Origin: Trichomonas vaginalis G3
Taxonomy: Eukaryota; Parabasalia; Trichomonadida; Trichomonadidae
Assembly: GCF_026262505.1 (NCBI RefSeq)
Contig: NC_067208.1
Location: 10,301,962 to 10,365,961, forward strand
Reading direction: 5' to 3'
DNA: 64,000 bases
In this document: positions 29,505 to 39,597 of the stretch, piece after piece
How the letters are laid out: the number at the start of each line of letters is the position of its first letter
Position numbering within the stretch: position 1 is the first letter of the stretch
Program-made: the position numbers and the translations under genes
The notes under the pieces: model-generated
The model's database searches: none
What the model saw: the letters and a program-made list of their open reading frames with translations, nothing else
What the model was told of the DNA's origin: nothing

Positions 29505-29833
29505 TAAAATACATATATATTTGTTAAGAATTAATAAAATATTATCATGTATTTCAACTTAAAATGCTGTTTTTTTAAAATATATATTTGAAATCATGAA
29601 GAATTTCTGAAATATTATATCCATTCTTGAAACACAAATTGAGCCGTCTTCATATTAATTTCTGATAAACTCATTCTTTGTTTTTATGTCATTCGCAAAA
29701 GGGGGCTATGTTTAAATAATTTAATTTAAATTTCGATCTATCTTTTTGAAAATGATATGTGTGTGTGCTATACTACCTGCAGATGATTGTCTTCTCATTG
29801 ACAAGATTTATCATTTTTTTAAATCAAATTTAA
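29505..29833. other. Intergenic region, nothing recognised
   Basis: AT-rich spacer of 329 bases before the ABC1-like gene. A TCAAATTT word (29824-29831) lies right before its ATG and could be the initiator. Confidence 0.35.
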
Positions 29834-31399
29834 ATGAAGCGATCTTCAATTTTCACTCCATCAAATTCATGGAAATCAAAGATGGAAAAGAGTATAATGC
29901 AAGAACTTCTTCCTCCTCTTGCTTTATCTCCTTTACTTGGAGATTTTCTAATTCATAGTACACCACTTTACGGAGTTTCCAATAATACCATTATGGATGC
30001 TGCTTGGAATACATTTAATGGCAATGTAATTACGTGGCTTCTTTCTAAAAAAGATTCTCGTTATTTAATTCGTCAAGCATTTGCAGGATTAAATAGATAT
30101 CATCGCTATCAAACAACACGTTTGTTATCTATGTTAGATTACTTGATTTCGTTCATTTTTACAAAGTCTAATGTACCAATTAATTATTTTTCAATTGGTA
30201 ACAGCAAAAAGCGAGCAGCTCGCCGTTTTACGCTAACATGCCAGAGAAATGAAGGTATTTATAATGAAAAGAAAGAATTATATTCGACAATACTCAAAGC
30301 TTTCAGTAATGAGCAATATACTGAGGAACTTGGTAATGAGTCTATCTTTTCTCAGTATATGTCAGCGATTAAAGCTCTCAGAGATAATCAAGCCGAAAAT
30401 TATGAAATTCATGGCGAAATCACAAAACTTTTCGAGCAAGACTTTGGTGTTCCATTTTCCTCTATATTCGAATCAATTTCTACGAAACCAACAAGATCAT
30501 ACAATGGAATTTTAACATTCAACGGAACTATCAAAGGAAACATTCCTGTTTCTTTGACAACATTCTTACCAGTACACAGTAGATTGCAGACTATTGATTT
30601 AATTCCATACAATATTCGTCATTTCTTTTTAAATTACGTTTTTTATTCCAGAAGCTTTGCAAACTACAGCGATGCCGTGAAACATCGCATTTCCTTTTCA
30701 CTCAAAGACGAATCGATGACTAGAATTAATTTATTAAGTAAACTTGGAATTAATATCGAAGGATCTCCTCAAGAAATCATTGAAAAGGCTTCCAAACATG
30801 ACTTTCCATTCGACATCCCTGTTCCTATTCCGAAATTTACAAATAACCGCTTTACGGTCACATCTCATATTCCATCTGAATCTCCAAAGATAATTACTAA
30901 GGAATGGGTATCCAAACTTGCTGAAGGAACAGCTCGTGCCCTATTTGATTACAATATTTTGATTCCAAACGTATCAAGATCAAATATTGTGGCAGAAAAA
31001 GGTCGAGTTTCACTTTCAAGGTTCTCAGGAAGCTTCATTGCGGAACCAGACTTCATTAAGAACGCTTCGAAGGTATTTGTATCCAAAATTACAAATAATT
31101 CCAAATTATTAGAAGAAGTAAGCCACAACATGAGGATCAGACAGAAACATTTAGAATCATTCATTAATGAACCATCATTTTATACATCTCTTCCACTTTT
31201 CAAGAAATTTGGCCAAGAAACTTTAGGAACAGCTGAATTGATCAGCGGATTGATTAATCACACAAGGAATTCTGGATTGGATGCACAAGTTTTTGAACCT
31301 TTCGCTCAAAGAATTTCAAATATTGTTGGTGAATCATTTATTTCCTCAAATCAAATAATCAATTATATGAATGAATTTGTTGGCATGAAATTAGAATGA
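29834..31399 (+). CDS. Divergent ABC1/UbiB-like protein, probably a pseudokinase
   Basis: A 521-residue soluble protein. Two stretches recall the ABC1/UbiB atypical-kinase family: residues about 197-240 (KLFEQDFGVPFSSIFESIS, followed by GILTFNGTIKGNIPVSL) in the place of the family's 'elG-p-x-x-iF-x-x-f ... P ... VAVK' block, and residues about 370-400 (ARALFDYNILIPNVSRSN, then EKGRVSLSRFSG) in the place of 'GffHaDPHPGN ... g-r-i-x-l-iDFG'. The Asp of HaDPHPGN and the Asp of DFG are not present, and no KxGQ motif is seen, so if the relation is right it is catalytically dead. Otherwise unknown. The gene is intact and its codon use is normal. Confidence 0.4.
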   Translation: MKRSSIFTPSNSWKSKMEKSIMQELLPPLALSPLLGDFLIHSTPLYGVSNNTIMDAAWNTFNGNVITWLLSKKDSRYLIRQAFAGLNRYHRYQTTRLLSMLDYLISFIFTKSNVPINYFSIGNSKKRAARRFTLTCQRNEGIYNEKKELYSTILKAFSNEQYTEELGNESIFSQYMSAIKALRDNQAENYEIHGEITKLFEQDFGVPFSSIFESISTKPTRSYNGILTFNGTIKGNIPVSLTTFLPVHSRLQTIDLIPYNIRHFFLNYVFYSRSFANYSDAVKHRISFSLKDESMTRINLLSKLGINIEGSPQEIIEKASKHDFPFDIPVPIPKFTNNRFTVTSHIPSESPKIITKEWVSKLAEGTARALFDYNILIPNVSRSNIVAEKGRVSLSRFSGSFIAEPDFIKNASKVFVSKITNNSKLLEEVSHNMRIRQKHLESFINEPSFYTSLPLFKKFGQETLGTAELISGLINHTRNSGLDAQVFEPFAQRISNIVGESFISSNQIINYMNEFVGMKLE

Positions 31400-31993
31400 T
31401 TTTTTAATAAAATTTTGTATGTTTATGCTAAATTTTTATTTATCTTATGAATTAGATAAGTATATTCATTGATTTCAAAACGATGATTTTACTGATGTTA
31501 AATTAAATGTATTTATTTGTCGAACTTTCTTTTAATTTAGCCAATATGTAAAACGAATCAATAACTTGCTTTACATAGGAGCTATTTTGACAATTTAGAT
31601 AGTTATCTAATTTACTGAAATTGCAAAATATAATCAGTCCAAAGAGGGTTCATCCGAATCAATATGAATTGAAAAAGTATAGATGGTTATGTTCTGTTTC
31701 AATGTGCAATTGGAGGCTTTTTTTAATAAAATACATTCGGAGTTTGGACGCATATAAATAAAGAGTTAAAGATTGACTTCAAAGAGTGCCAAATGACACT
31801 TAAAAATATATTATTTTGCTAATTGATATTTTTATTAACCTACCATTAAAGCCAAATATCACAAATCATGAGATTAATTTAGCTGGGGAAAAAAATACTT
31901 CAAAAATCTCAAAAGGATGCTTTTATTCATAAAATCTTAACTAAATAAGTATAGAGAAAGAAAAATATGATTTGTGATAGTTAGATGATTATA
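31400..31993. other. Intergenic region, nothing recognised
   Basis: AT-rich convergent spacer of 594 bases between the ABC1-like gene and the ankyrin fragment; no repeat or frame of note. Confidence 0.35.
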
Positions 31994-32312
31994 TTACTTG
32001 GCTCCAATAGATAATAGATAATCTCTTACTTCATTTTTCGCAAATGAGAGCGGAGTCTTTCCATCATTTGTCTTTGCATCTTTATCAGCTCCAACTGAGA
32101 TAAGATATTTAACAACTTCAAGATGACCTGCTTCTGATGCACAAATGAGTGGAGTAGATCCGTCTTTTGCCTTTACTTCTTTGTAAGCTCCAACAGAAAT
32201 AAGATATTTAACGACTTCAAGATGACCATTTAATGATGCAAACATAAGTGGAGTACATTTAGAATCATTCTTTGCTTCTTTATTTGCTCCAGCAGAGATT
32301 TTTATCTTCTTC
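31994..32312 (-). pseudogene. 3' fragment of an ankyrin-repeat gene
   Basis: About 100 codons ending LLSIGAK with three ankyrin repeats (NGHLEVVKYLISVGAYKEVK, AGHLEVVKYLISVGADKDAK). The frame starts abruptly near 32312, next to a hairpin (GATTTTTATC against GATAAAAATC, about 32300-32330), and nothing ankyrin-like lies beyond it. The N-terminal domain and earlier repeats are missing, so this is a truncated relic of the family at 1165 and 50515. The break coincides with the start of repeat-rich DNA. Confidence 0.75.
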
Positions 32313-33077
32313 TATGATAAAAATCTTATGGCAGTCCCAACGGGAACCGCGGTAATTTACCGAGGTTTCCGCACACCGGTTCCTTTTTTTAGGAATTTTT
32401 TAGATTAAAAAATATGCTTTGTAAATCATTTTTTGTAAATCGGCAAAAATTTGGAAATATTCTGACGACAATAAATCTGGGAATAGTATTTTAAATACGA
32501 GAACAACCTATTTAAAAGTGTTTCGCTCGATTTTGTATAATTTCAAATTTTCGCATATAGCTTTCCGTGAATTACCGTGATTTTACCGCCACATCAATAG
32601 TTTACGACACTTTTTCCGTAAATTGAGTAGTTTACTGCACTTTTTCCGTAAAATTGAGTTACGGGAATCCGTAAGATTACCGTACCTCACTTCTAGTTGA
32701 AAATAGCATTAGTATATAATAAATAGATATATTATTCATATTTTTGATTTTGAATTACGGAAAAAGTGAGTTCAGAACTTCCAATTATTATTTGATTAAT
32801 TATGTTAAAAATACTATAAGGAATTAAAATACATAATGTTGAAATTTGAATTACGGAAAAAGTGAGGGTGAAAGTGAAGTGAAAAAGTAAGATATTTTTT
32901 GTTGAAATAATCATAGTTGTACAATTTTGAAACTATATGTAAAGCTATAAATTGAATAAATTCAAAAACAAAAATTGTTTATTCTTATTAATAAATTTAT
33001 ATTAATCAATATTTGAACAACCCGTAATTAAAATTGAATTCCTCTTAAAATTTAATCCATACGTTAATTTTTAATTT
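32313..33077. repeat. Repeat-rich spacer with CACTTTTTCCGTAA motif in four copies
   Basis: Gene-free. It starts with a GC-richer block (CGGTAATTTACCG inside 32351-32363, ACCGGTTCC). CACTTTTTCCGTAA occurs at 32608-32621 and 32638-32651 on the plus strand and as its complement at 32755-32768 and 32851-32864. The two inner-facing pairs make a fold-back of about 260 bases. No coding frame. Perhaps the remains of a small DNA element that truncated the ankyrin gene. Confidence 0.6.
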
Positions 33078-33095
33078 GCTCGGCGAATGCCGAGC
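33078..33095. repeat. Boundary hairpin GCTCGGC-N4-GCCGAGC
   Basis: GCTCGGCGAATGCCGAGC, preceded by AATTT. The same 18-bp hairpin with a different loop, in the same AATTT context, stands at 63090-63107 ahead of another palindrome cluster. Confidence 0.8.
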
Positions 33096-33285
33096 TTCCC
33101 TACTTCTCTTGTCATTCCTTCAAAAACTCTAATCTCATCGCACTTACAAACATCATGATTTGATGTATTGTCGAGAAATCTTAGACTTGTTTGTCATTTG
33201 ATTATAGCATTTGAAAGTCATCTCGAAAATCGATTAACAAGACAATTTCCCAAACATCTACATACAAGTAGATGATGGTAAACCC

Positions 33286-33819
33286 ATTAGAGTTGTTTTG
33301 CTATGATTCCTCCAATCTTATGATGAGAAAAATCATATCAAAACAGCTCTAATCGAACATTCTACACAGCTTAGCATCCAGCTAGTTCCAAGTAATGCGA
33401 TTACAACATCAACGGCCAAAGCCTTTCAGAGTCCTTTAATCATTTCTTCTCATCTCAATGTGAAGTGGCCCCAAACGAACTACAAGCTGACGTTACAACG
33501 CATTACAACCCGGTTAATACGAGCATATACATTAGAGCTGCTTTGTTATGATCTCCCTCATCAATTGATGAGAGATCTCATTATGAAGCAGCTCCAATCG
33601 AACTAAAAACCTACATACAAATGAGTGAAAACAAACTCATTAGAGTTGTGTTGCTTTGATTTCTCTCATCAGAAGATGAGAGATACCAGAACAAAACAAC
33701 TCTAATCAAACTTTCTACACAACTCAGCACAGTATCAATGCAAAGTAATGCGTCTGTATCGTTAACAAGCAAAGTTGTTTCGGGTCCTTCCATTTTGGAA
33801 GAATTCGGAACAACTTTGC
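33286..33819. repeat. Palindrome cluster: three 68-bp family members and one 51-bp hairpin
   Basis: Palindromes at 33286-33353, 33531-33598 and 33639-33706 all measure 68 bases, open with ATTAGAG and close with CTCTAAT or CTCCAAT, and have CTCATC/GATGAG words near the centre. A fourth, 33769-33819, has GCAAAGTTG against CAACTTTGC with GTCCTTCC/GGAAG near the centre. Sequence between them is also partly repeated (CTACATACAA, CTTTCTACACA, AAGTAATGCG). No gene. Confidence 0.85.
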
Positions 33820-34020
33820 GAATTGATAGTGTAAACCCATATACATGAAAGCGTGCATGCATAAAGACAGGTATTGTCAGCAATGACTACCTGCCCAGCT
33901 ATGAGTGATCAGAGAATTACCATCTCAGGCTTTTTGAGAACGTTTCAGCCAGGACCCTCGTATGTTGACTGTGAGAAAGGCATCCTTTATCTGAAATAGA
34001 TGCTTTTCCAACAATCAAAT

Positions 34021-34175
34021 TCGAAGATCTTCGACGTTGTTGTAAAAAGAGAAGGAGAAGGAAAGAAGAGGAAGGAGAGGAAGAAGGAAAGGAAAAGAAG
34101 AAAAAGAAAAAAGAAAAAAAGAAGGACATATGAAATATAATGCGCATTTAATAGTGCCGAGGCGGCAGAGCCGCC
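34021..34175. repeat. Perfect 14-bp palindrome, polypurine tract and GGCGGC hairpin
   Basis: TCGAAGATCTTCGA at 34021-34034 is followed by an 83-base pure A/G run (34044-34126) able to form triplex DNA. GGCGGCAGAGCCGCC at 34161-34175 is the most GC-rich hairpin in the region. No coding signal; the apparent serine/phenylalanine-rich minus-strand frames are a product of the purine run. Confidence 0.7.
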
Positions 34176-34328
34176 GAGGCGCGATTTTTTTGACCCTATA
34201 TTACCGCACGGCAATGTTTTTCTCGATTTTGTACAGCCCTAGTTAAATATAATAGAAGTACAAAAAGATTTGATGTCAAATAAAATGATATAGTAAAAAT
34301 AAGTTTTAGTGTTTTACGTAGTTGGTCG

Positions 34329-34443
34329 AATTCTCGCAATCATAATGTGTTTGCGAGAATTTGAACGAATCCGGGCACAATGCACTTGCAATGTATCCGG
34401 GGTATGATAGAACCAGACACAATTGTCTGCATTGCTCTATCAT
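34329..34443. repeat. Two further palindromes
   Basis: AATTCTCGCAA against TTGCGAGAATT at 34329-34361, and ATGATAGA against TCTATCAT at 34414-34443 with CAGAC/GTCTG nested inside. Between them CCGGG occurs twice. They extend the palindrome cluster that begins at 33.3 kb. Confidence 0.75.
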
Positions 34444-35999
34444 TTCGCTCATATCCCCTCAATCTAATTATACTATAACATTTCCCCACTTTTTTTAAAT
34501 ACTCCCTTTTTTCTTTAAAAATTATCTCTCATTATTTATCATTTCAATACTGAAGAATTGAATAATATAGTTTAATTACAATTTTTTTTATTATTTTTTA
34601 ATCATCATCTCTACTCTATATATTATAGATATCCTTTTACACATTTAATAATCTCAATCTTGCTCCTTATATCCTTACGTCATTCAAAAAAATTCATTTT
34701 TCAATCATAAATTAATTGCAATACATTATATATCGCCTATAATATTCTAAAGCTCTTTTTTGCATTTCAATTCATAATGCAATTAAATAAGTTATTAATT
34801 TTTTCTTGATTGTGTATTCTGTTTTTATATGACGAGAAGTAAATGATTCTTTATGCTAATGAGGATCCATTGATAATATTATTTTACGATTTTAAAATCT
34901 CAACTCCAACAAATTGGAAAAAACGAAGTGTCTCATAGATTCGAACCCTGGGAGTTTTCCACTAAAAACTTAATTATAACGATTGAGACAGCATTATAAC
35001 TTTCAAATTCGATTTTATTGTTACTATTTAATTAATTCGAAGGTACCTGAAATTTGATGACGTTCGAATCGAAATTTTGAATTTATTTCAATAAATATGC
35101 TTGTTTATGTTCGATTATTATATGTTGCAAAATTTAAAGATTTATTCTTATCACATTCCCATAATTTGCAAAATGATCATTTCTGTATTTTATTCTATTA
35201 TTCTAATCCATTCAACCAACCATACAAAACCATTAATGCATTATGCATATATGAATACCTGTTTCCATCCTATGAGTATCAAAATCAAATTCGTATCCCA
35301 AAATCCTAAGTTAGGATTTACTTCTTACTATCACCAACCAATTATCCTATTACACTATGTTCTTGTAATACTATTGGTTTCAAAAAACCAATGTTAAAAA
35401 ATTAGTTCCAAAAATTTCTCGTTATAAATATTAATAAAACAATCCACTATTATTGTCATTTATTTTTTTCGGATTAGTTTGAAAATTTTGTAAATCAAAG
35501 ATATATTCAATAATCAAAGACGTTCATTCAGATGCTTCATATGAATCAATGGCATATTATACTCCCCATATATCTCTCGTAGAAAGTTCTTACAGAACAT
35601 TATATTCATCGAGAAAATGCTTAAATAGTGTCACCCAAAATTTTCATTTTTTTGTTGGACACCCTTTATATGTGTAAGACTTCACAAATATTTCTTAACT
35701 AGATTTTAAGATACATTTGAAATCAAGTGGAGAATGCAATATTTTCAAAAAAAAATATTGATTTCGTTTTAAATTAACAAAATATTATATGAATTTAATT
35801 GCAATTCAAGAGTTTATTAACATATATATGTGAGAATTGAATGAAATTCAATTTCATCCAAAATTTAACTAAATTTCGATGATTGATGAGACGCCTACGA
35901 CACATCAAGCTGTAAAACTAAATAATTAGTGATAAGAGTCAACTTGTAAGTTGTTATATTTTGAATTAGCTGAAGAATACAAATTTTCGTAAAATTCTA
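34444..35999. other. AT-rich gene-free region
   Basis: No supported gene. Overlapping short frames at 35097-35397 are Ile/Tyr/His-rich and look random. A TTCGAACCC word at 34941 recalls a tRNA T-loop but no cloverleaf forms. Nothing else stands out. Confidence 0.4.
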
Positions 36000-36431
36000 C
36001 TAATATATGCCATTGCTTTGGAATCCAAGATGAACAATTGATAAGAAATCCTTATATGAGATCATTCCATCGTTATCTGTATCGGATCTTGTAAATGCTT
36101 GAGTAATAATGGTATCAGTAATCCTAGGACAATATTTTTTGGTAACAATGAATAAATCTTGCAGTTTTATGTATCCTTTTTGCTCTTTATCAATTTCTTC
36201 ATAAATTTTATTTGCATTATCAGCAAATCCTCTGTAAGAGATATCCCCAACAATTCTTTTCAAGTCCTCTAAAGTGAAAAGCTTTTGGTTGGGATTTAAT
36301 TTTGGTTTCTTGCCAATTAACGAAATAACTGCGAGTTTCAGCTGTCTTCTATTAAGAATTTGATTACCCTCGCTATATTTTTGAAAACTCCATGATATCC
36401 ATTCATCAAAAGTGAATCTTTTCTCATCCAT
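36000..36431 (-). CDS. EFCAB11-like EF-hand protein
   Basis: A 143-residue protein, ATG at 36431. The best EF-hand loop is DTDNDGMISYKDF (residues about 120-132), with calcium-binding side chains at loop positions 1, 3, 5 and 12 in part; an earlier loop DKEQKGYIKLQDL (about 83-95) is degenerate. The order LKLAVISLIGKKP, the weak loop, a YCPRITDTIITQAF helix and the strong loop follows EFCAB11-type calmodulin relatives. Likely a calcium-responsive or structural protein. It shares a 90-base divergent promoter with the gene at 36522. Confidence 0.6.
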   Translation of the reverse strand: MDEKRFTFDEWISWSFQKYSEGNQILNRRQLKLAVISLIGKKPKLNPNQKLFTLEDLKRIVGDISYRGFADNANKIYEEIDKEQKGYIKLQDLFIVTKKYCPRITDTIITQAFTRSDTDNDGMISYKDFLSIVHLGFQSNGIY

Positions 36432-36521
36432 GGATAATTTTTTTTACGAAATTGTAAAAAACAAAAAAATTAACTGTGTCAGATTATTTTTTTTTCCTCA
36501 GAAAAAAACTTTTTTATATAG
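36432..36521. promoter_or_regulatory. Short bidirectional promoter region
   Basis: Only 90 bases part the two divergent ATGs at 36431 (minus) and 36522 (plus), so any core promoters must lie here and may be shared. The span is T/A-run-rich; no clear TCA initiator could be picked. Confidence 0.4.
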
Positions 36522-39302
36522 ATGATTGGAGGAGATTTAGATGAATTGAGCCCTGCATATTCACATGGTTCTTTTAGTCAGCTGAATCTACAAGAATTTC
36601 CTCCAGTTGAACAAATTTCTACCTATGATTCATTAGATTTTTCATTCAATCCTATTTCATCATTTAAAACTCTCCCAGTACTACCTCTACTTGAAGATCT
36701 AGATCTCCAAAGTACAAATATTAAGTCATTTGAGTTTGCACAATGCCAACCATCTTTGAAAATGCTTAATTTCAAAAATACACCAATAGCTGCATATGAA
36801 GGTTCAAGAATCATGTCGATTATAACACTTGGTTCTTGGATTGAAGAGATAAATCAAGAAAAAGTTACAGAACAAGAACATCAGATAGCAGAAAGGCTTT
36901 CACCGCGAGTTAAAAAGCTTTTAACATCTGGGTGGATCTTAACTGCTATTAATACACCTTATTTAATGAATCAAAATTCAAATCAATCGGGTTCCTTAGA
37001 CGAAATACTTAAATTAGTCGAAAATACTACTAAAAATGAATATTATAGTTCATCGGAATCATATTCATCGCAATTTGAAGATGATTTCCCAACAAAAATT
37101 TTGACAAATCAAATTGAACAGGATAATTCAAAAGAAAGTTCAGATAACCAATTTGATTACAATGAAATACCATCATTCATCGATAAAACTCAAGATTCTT
37201 CAACTTCGGAATCAGAATCTTTCAAACAAGACAATTTTACGAATAATTTCAAAGAAATCGATATCGATCTTTCTGATTCAGATTACAGTTATGAATCTTA
37301 TATTGAAATTGCAAAACCATCAATGAATTCGAAGAATTCCTTTCAAAATCAACAAAAACAGCCACAGAATCTCATTGATACAGCATCATTTGCTTCAAAC
37401 AGTTTTCACATGCATCCAACAATGATAGAAAACATTGATGAAATTAATTTTAATCTAGATCAAAAAGAGAAACTGAAACCAAAGACATTTATCAATCTTA
37501 AGATAGAAGACCAACAGAAATTGGATGAAATTCAATTGGTTTTGGAAATTTCGAATTCATTTTCTGTTGAAATTCCATTTAAACCGAAATATTCGAGAAA
37601 AATCTCTCCAATATGTTCATTCGATACCAAATCAAAGCCTACAACAAAGCCAAAGCTTCAATGTTTCTTAACTGAAGCGAAATCTATAACTTACGATGGA
37701 AATTCCATTATGATGCAATCGAGTTCTATTGCTATGAGTGTAAACAGTGATGATGACTTCAATTTGGTCAAAAAAATAAAAATACCAAATCAAAATCCAA
37801 AAAATTATGATAATTCAAAGCGAACCACAAGTTATAATGATAAAATAGAAGATGATGAAAGCATTGAAACAGATATAGAAGAAGATGAACAAGATTTTTA
37901 TAATTTCAGAAAAATATCAAACAAAAAATCTAAAACAAGCACTTTAGAAACTAATGACAAGCCACAAAATGAAGATACCCAATTCCAAAATCATGAATCT
38001 CCAACAAATAAAAAATCTCATCATAAAGCTCAAAAAATTGACCAATCTGTAGATAATAATAACAGATCTGATATCAAAGAAGATAAAAATAGTAGAGTTA
38101 ATGATAAATCAGAGAATTTTGAAAAAAATGAAAATAATTCTCAAAATTCTAAGCATAAACCAGATAATTATCATATTAATGAACCAGAACATGATAAAAT
38201 TGAGTCAAATCCGACAAATAAAGATAATAATTTTGATGAAGAAGAAGATCCAGTGATAGAACCAGGAAAAAGTAGTTCTTCTGATGAAGAAAACACAACC
38301 AAAAAGGAAGAGACACCCAAATCTCATGAAAAATCAAATTTAGTTTCTGAATCAGTTCAAACAACTGAATTTCAACCAGAAAATGACACAAACATGCAAA
38401 ACATTAAGAAAGAAACAATTCATGCTGATAAATCAATTAATAATGTTGATGAAGACAATAAAATACATCAAAATAAAGAAGAAATCATTCAAGATATTAC
38501 AAAAAGTGACACAAAACGTGACACCAAAATTTCTAACAGTCAAAATTCAAAAAGGACAAAATCCAAGAAAGAAAAAAGAATTTCTGATTCAAAGAAATCC
38601 GATTTATCAGATGTTAAATCAGTAGATACCATTCCATCTTCTGATTTTGTAGACAGATTAAACAAAGCATTGAGAGCTGTTGATGAACCATCTCCAATCA
38701 TTCTAAACTCTTCTTCAGACAATGTAAAATCACCAAAAGATAAATCATCAGAATCAAAGAAATCAAAGGTGATAAAGGCACCTCCTTTACCAGTGCCAGA
38801 CCCTGAAATAGAAAGAAAACATCATCATAGAAAACATCATAATAAAACAGAAAATAAACCAAAGAAAGATATTTCCGAAATTGTTTTCCCTGAGAAAATG
38901 ATTAAAGGTTTCGAATATTCCTATGAAAATACAGACGCTAATAGGAAACATAAAACAAATAGAAAAATAGAAGATACAATTGAAATGTCAAAACCGCAAA
39001 CAAAAGTGTCAAATTCTGACAACAGACCATTATATGTTCCGAGAAAGAGATCTGTTGCTCCTCCACTTGATGACAATACATCTCCTTTGTTTAAACGCCA
39101 GAAAGTTACAGAAGATATGTGGTTGAATGAACATGAAGATGAAAAGCCGATTCTCGTTGAAAACAAATCAAGTGATAATAACGAAAGGAGAAAGATTTCA
39201 AATGATTCGTTTCCAACGATTAGAAGAACATCTCCTATAAGAAATAGACAAAATAGAGAAATTGAAGTTGTTAATGATTCTTATAAGATTTCTTTCAAAT
39301 AA
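36522..39302 (+). CDS. LRR-headed, otherwise disordered 926-aa protein
   Basis: Residues about 20-110 hold three to four short leucine-rich repeats (LDFSFNPISSF, LEDLDLQSTNIKSF, LKMLNFKNTPIAAY) with a capping segment to about 150. The rest is rich in Ser, Asn, Lys, Glu and Asp, with clusters such as KSKKEKRISDSKKSDLSD and a His/Lys-rich patch (KHHHRKHHNKT). The layout, a short LRR plus a long disordered tail, is common among cilium- and microtubule-associated proteins but also elsewhere; no orthologue recognised. The start ATG lies 90 bases from the divergent EF-hand gene. Confidence 0.6.
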   Translation: MIGGDLDELSPAYSHGSFSQLNLQEFPPVEQISTYDSLDFSFNPISSFKTLPVLPLLEDLDLQSTNIKSFEFAQCQPSLKMLNFKNTPIAAYEGSRIMSIITLGSWIEEINQEKVTEQEHQIAERLSPRVKKLLTSGWILTAINTPYLMNQNSNQSGSLDEILKLVENTTKNEYYSSSESYSSQFEDDFPTKILTNQIEQDNSKESSDNQFDYNEIPSFIDKTQDSSTSESESFKQDNFTNNFKEIDIDLSDSDYSYESYIEIAKPSMNSKNSFQNQQKQPQNLIDTASFASNSFHMHPTMIENIDEINFNLDQKEKLKPKTFINLKIEDQQKLDEIQLVLEISNSFSVEIPFKPKYSRKISPICSFDTKSKPTTKPKLQCFLTEAKSITYDGNSIMMQSSSIAMSVNSDDDFNLVKKIKIPNQNPKNYDNSKRTTSYNDKIEDDESIETDIEEDEQDFYNFRKISNKKSKTSTLETNDKPQNEDTQFQNHESPTNKKSHHKAQKIDQSVDNNNRSDIKEDKNSRVNDKSENFEKNENNSQNSKHKPDNYHINEPEHDKIESNPTNKDNNFDEEEDPVIEPGKSSSSDEENTTKKEETPKSHEKSNLVSESVQTTEFQPENDTNMQNIKKETIHADKSINNVDEDNKIHQNKEEIIQDITKSDTKRDTKISNSQNSKRTKSKKEKRISDSKKSDLSDVKSVDTIPSSDFVDRLNKALRAVDEPSPIILNSSSDNVKSPKDKSSESKKSKVIKAPPLPVPDPEIERKHHHRKHHNKTENKPKKDISEIVFPEKMIKGFEYSYENTDANRKHKTNRKIEDTIEMSKPQTKVSNSDNRPLYVPRKRSVAPPLDDNTSPLFKRQKVTEDMWLNEHEDEKPILVENKSSDNNERRKISNDSFPTIRRTSPIRNRQNREIEVVNDSYKISFK

Positions 39303-39376
39303 TAAAATTTATTTGTGTTTTATATAATTATTTTCATGATTATTTTGTTAATAATAGTTAGCAATAATTCTATTGA

Positions 39377-39597
39377 TTAAGGGATCACCGCTTTAGTTTG
39401 CAAAAATGTACGTTATTTACACTCTGAGTCTTCATCTAGATATATTTTTTTTAGATTTTGAAACAATGAAAAGATAGAGTATGAACATTGTATGTTATAT
39501 TTACGTTTATATATAAAAATATCAATTATATCATAGAGAAAAAGTACATTTAAGTGTAAAAAATTGAATAGTTGAAAACTAACATGTGAGAACTTAA
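39377..39597. mobile_element. TTAA-flanked MITE, short internally deleted copy
   Basis: The left end TTAAGGGATCACCGCTTTAG is identical over 20 bases to the end of the element at 46655-47158. The right end is a diverged complement of its right end (CAACTATTCAATTTTT retained). Length 221 bp, no coding frame. A non-autonomous piggyBac-like or mariner-like relic; TTAA at both borders. Confidence 0.6.

Noticed and set aside
33917-34214. Serine/phenylalanine-rich minus-strand frames
   Set aside because: Produced by the 83-base purine run; no start context.
32313-34443. Large virus-like or Polinton-type element in the gene desert
   Set aside because: No polymerase, integrase or capsid-like frame is present; only short repeats and palindromes are seen.
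34929-34990. tRNA gene on the minus strand (GGTTCGAATC T-loop and TGTCTCA/TGAGACA pairing)
   Set aside because: The pairing arms are about 60 bases apart overall, too short for a tRNA; the T-stem has a mismatch and no D- or anticodon arm forms.
35097-35397. Two overlapping 70-98-codon frames
   Set aside because: Composition is random-like and both frames are open by chance in the same AT-rich stretch.
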